Shown here: positions 62,601-64,000 of the stretch, piece after piece | Layout of the letters: each line of letters opens with the position of its first letter | Position numbering within the stretch: position 1 is the stretch's first letter | DNA from: Flavobacteriaceae bacterium | GTDB lineage: Bacteria > Bacteroidota > Bacteroidia > Flavobacteriales > Flavobacteriaceae | Direction: 5' to 3' | Length of the DNA: 64,000 nt | Assembly (NCBI GenBank): GCA_029243165.1 | Contig: JAQWSN010000007.1 | Location: forward strand, 122,330-186,329 | Made by a program: the position numbers and the translations under genes | The notes under the pieces: model-generated | The model's input: only the letters and a program-made list of their open reading frames with translations | Told to the model about the DNA's origin: nothing | Database searches by the model: none

Positions 62601-63162
62601 TTAGAGTATTTAAAATTTGTTCAAAGCTTGTAGATTCATTACTTAGGTTGGGGAGAGCGAATTCCGATTGATAATGTTTTCGTATGTGGCTTATGAGTGA
62701 TGGGTTGATTGAAATGCTATCACTGACTTTACGACTGACACGAATAGATCCAGTTCTTTTTAAATGTCCAGAAATTTGTACATCCCAAATGAGAATAGGT
62801 AAAGTGTTAATTCTCTTTTTTTTAGGTTCTGCTATTTCAATAAGGGGAAATCCAATTCCTACAGGATCTAGATTTAATTCGTTTTTAAAATCAACATTTT
62901 TACGCAACAAGTGCAGTAGCCTTCTTTCGTTTCTGTTTTCGGAAAGGTTTTTAAAGTGAATGGGAAATTTATATTTGAAAGGCTCATTAGATAAAAGTTT
63001 ATGTGAGATTTGTAGAGGTTCTAAGTTTATGGCGAGACTACTTAAAGAGATTAAGTCGATCTTATTAACACTCTTCTTTGGATGGGCATTAATAAAAATT
63101 GAGCGTGCATTGGAGTCTAGTACCTTATCTTTTAACTGAGCAATAGAATAGTCTCGATGCAT
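59638..63162 (-). CDS. SF1 helicase with possible nuclease-like C-terminus
   Basis: A 1174-residue protein. The SF1 helicase core has Walker A HGPPGTGKSKTLTAA near residue 290, motif II VIFDESSQL near 757, GDLHQLPPMD just after, and a C-terminal LNVIITRAID near 990. Between motifs I and II is a long helical insertion. The last 90 residues have a YEFEIALIKKSGEILLLDIN pattern followed by DRCQIAQ and YYRLWLSNF, reminiscent of the restriction-endonuclease-like domains fused to SF1 helicases. The key catalytic Asp/Lys are not certain. A defence role is plausible. Confidence 0.8.
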   Translation of the reverse strand: MHRDYSIAQLKDKVLDSNARSIFINAHPKKSVNKIDLISLSSLAINLEPLQISHKLLSNEPFKYKFPIHFKNLSENRNERRLLHLLRKNVDFKNELNLDPVGIGFPLIEIAEPKKKRINTLPILIWDVQISGHLKRTGSIRVSRKVSDSISINPSLISHIRKHYQSEFALPNLSNESTSFEQILNTLNTILYTLGCMPLNEYHRFYPLDPFEKEAPKFFIDHKPKLINNGILGLYAGSKEAIVADYNTLENNTIPCSFKMEKNLNDSLYAGVALDHSQQRVIRTINERKNIVIHGPPGTGKSKTLTAAITYILSKGQTCLVVCEKKTAIDVLYENLRELGFDDYCINISEVKKDRRSVVNKARDILLKLNSGNSIFAQTKEKKIHFSSAEEKLIQDKILKVEEVITLINKTKKRLFQPILGEKITYSDLVVALKSDRYKILSTSLELKADAYTFTLEEFKTLQKLFKKTAEKFKNINPYQSFYQLADKAIFDTDKLTFQSRISSIYETYYKKLKELSPRLEKALIGKSNFAFKYLDFVDSDDSTLNDIQKEYRHYAHQIKNLAVFNSSFNSKLNALDLAKKIDFLAQSIHQLQEQVNDFDGLKDFHSYYISHGINDQNLIYKMGSIGASFDKDFFDWYCAHLLHENFIDNFDFNGFEKGYYDIETDVKQINDYILKKTSYHLNRNRLEGIQKFKKTVTDLTIEQFFAKKSTSNRLKYSLTKISNHETGILKSFFPVCMTNPSSCSSLFPLEKGYFDYVIFDESSQLKIEDTFASLLRGKRSIVAGDLHQLPPMDYFTESFSNFDNNEETANQENTKSLLDFCISKNFNSHYLDIHYRSKHPDLINFSNAAFYKSRLIPKPPNQKYTAIEFYPVEGKFINRVNKTEAREIVNYIEEKVPSNQSLGVATFSLKQREEVLNQLEIRSKISLKFYKKLQELQANGFFVKNIENIQGEERNIIIIGTTYGLNDEGVFKERLGPVNTRKRGHKLLNVIITRAIDKMVVFSSIPEAVYKGYHTLIQENGNRGKSILYAYLNYVKAIYEENQKGATDVLQVVSQKQFNNPHKRRLNFEMLKSFSIDLVENLSKKLNQKIYFENYFKIGGYEFEIALIKKSGEILLLDINGKIIHNGFEDYIFDIDRCQIAQKSNFKYYRLWLSNFYNHDEFEINKLKTLLEG

Positions 63163-63173
63163 TAACTAAAACC

Positions 63174-63878
63174 TTAATCTTTAGACTTCATTAGCGCTTT
63201 GGTCAAAGAGGAAGCAACAATCCCAGTTGGAATAGCAACCAAGCCCAAGCCTATAAATACTATGAAGGTTGAAAATATTTTACCCCCAGCAGTGATGGGA
63301 TAAATATCCCCATAGCCGACGGTAGTAAGGGTGGCTACCGACCACCACATGGCAGCAAATATGGAAGAGAATGCCTCGGGTTGGGCTTCATTTTCAAAGA
63401 AATAGATTCCAACAGAAGAAAAATAAATGAGCAATAGGGTAGCAAATGAAAATAAAAAAAGTTCTCTTTTGACATCATCAAAAGACTGTTTTAGTTTCGC
63501 CAATGTATCCTGATAACGCAAAAATTTGAGTAACCTAAGCAGACGGAACAGTCGTACGGCTCTTAACGATTTTAAATCCATACCCATAGAAATGTAAAAA
63601 GGTAAAATGGCAATGAGATCAATTAATCCAAAAAAACTAAAGATGAACCTGAAGGGTTTAGGGCTGGTAAAAAGTCTCAGTAGGTATTCCAAACTAAAAA
63701 TTAGAATGGAAAATAATTCAACAATATTTAAAACTTCAATGAGTCGGACAGAAAGATTAGGAAGGGTTTGAACGGAAAAGTTTAAGATGGATATTAGAAT
63801 TAAAACTTGGATACTTTTTTCAAAAAAGGAGGCAAAATTTGAATTCCCGAAAAGAAAGTTATTTAGCTTATATCTCAA
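63174..63878 (-). CDS. Voltage-gated potassium channel subunit
   Basis: A 234-residue membrane protein of the ion-transport (Kv-like) group. A voltage-sensor S4 helix at about 105-121 carries regularly spaced arginines (LRAVRLFRLLRLLKFLR). The pore filter TTVGYGD lies at 185-191, followed by a final helix. No cytosolic regulatory domain, so a simple tetrameric K+ channel. The reading frame begins at TTG (63876-63878), since no in-frame ATG occurs before the upstream stop. It is 11 bp upstream of the helicase gene, so the two may share a transcript. Confidence 0.88.
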   Translation of the reverse strand: MRYKLNNFLFGNSNFASFFEKSIQVLILISILNFSVQTLPNLSVRLIEVLNIVELFSILIFSLEYLLRLFTSPKPFRFIFSFFGLIDLIAILPFYISMGMDLKSLRAVRLFRLLRLLKFLRYQDTLAKLKQSFDDVKRELFLFSFATLLLIYFSSVGIYFFENEAQPEAFSSIFAAMWWSVATLTTVGYGDIYPITAGGKIFSTFIVFIGLGLVAIPTGIVASSLTKALMKSKD

Positions 63879-64000
63879 TTCTAAATCTTTTTATTTTAAT
63901 TGTTCAGATAAAGTGCGGTTAAAAGTTTTGAAAAGTAAAGGACAAACTTTGAATTAATTTTTACTCTTCTGTAAGTTTGAGTTAAAATTTAAAATTCTGA

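Overview
The window is an AT-rich stretch of a Bacteroidota chromosome, most likely a marine or aquatic member of the Flavobacteriaceae. This rests on the lepB-dapB-DUF5683-parB-parA block, the PspC/PadR pair, a long multi-spanning LepB, an OmpA with thrombospondin type-3 repeats, TonB-dependent receptor architecture and -7 boxes of the TAnnTTTG type. No rRNA, CRISPR array, insertion sequence or prophage head module is visible. All assignments come from reading the sequence; no database search was possible.

Positions 1-25.2 kb are mostly ordinary chromosome. There is a leftward run of lepB (cut by the window edge), dapB, a DUF5683 protein, parB, parA, a FtsB/DivIC-like protein, a cytochrome c and a PQQ-type sugar dehydrogenase. 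Two tandem tRNA-Pro genes, PspC/PadR, OxyR, a cyclophilin, a CoA-type Nudix hydrolase, an acyltransferase and Cu/Zn SOD follow. Next comes a carbohydrate region with two Tat-exported Gfo/Idh/MocA proteins, GalE, a hydroxypyruvate-isomerase-like TIM barrel, and a GMC oxidoreductase with its small subunit. The last two resemble an FAD glucoside-3-dehydrogenase. An S10 peptidase and an OmpA protein lie between them.

Positions 25.2-56.7 kb carry the main accessory system, a contractile injection system (CIS). A rightward run of 19 tightly spaced genes (29.7-56.7 kb) encodes sheath, two tube-type proteins, DUF5908, a LysM baseplate hub protein, a VgrG-like spike, gp25, two large baseplate wedge proteins, a fibre-like protein, a 1950-residue tape-measure protein, an AAA+ ATPase and a DUF4255/Pvc16 terminator. 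The same run begins with an unusual envelope module: a PLD-like/Ig-like protein, a DUF4407 membrane protein, a large lipoprotein, a GH18-like lipoprotein with C-terminal membrane helices and an altered active site, and a 76-residue two-helix membrane protein. Diverging from it is a leftward operon encoding a membrane-spanning nSTAND1 NTPase with coiled coil and beta-propeller, a protein with a possible GT-B fold, and a small coiled-coil HTH protein. My reading is a cell-anchored, or lysis-coupled, CIS controlled by an NLR-like sensor. This is inference.

Positions 56.7-64 kb hold three leftward genes: a TonB-dependent receptor, a large SF1 helicase with a possible restriction-endonuclease-like C-terminus (a defence candidate), and a voltage-gated K+ channel.
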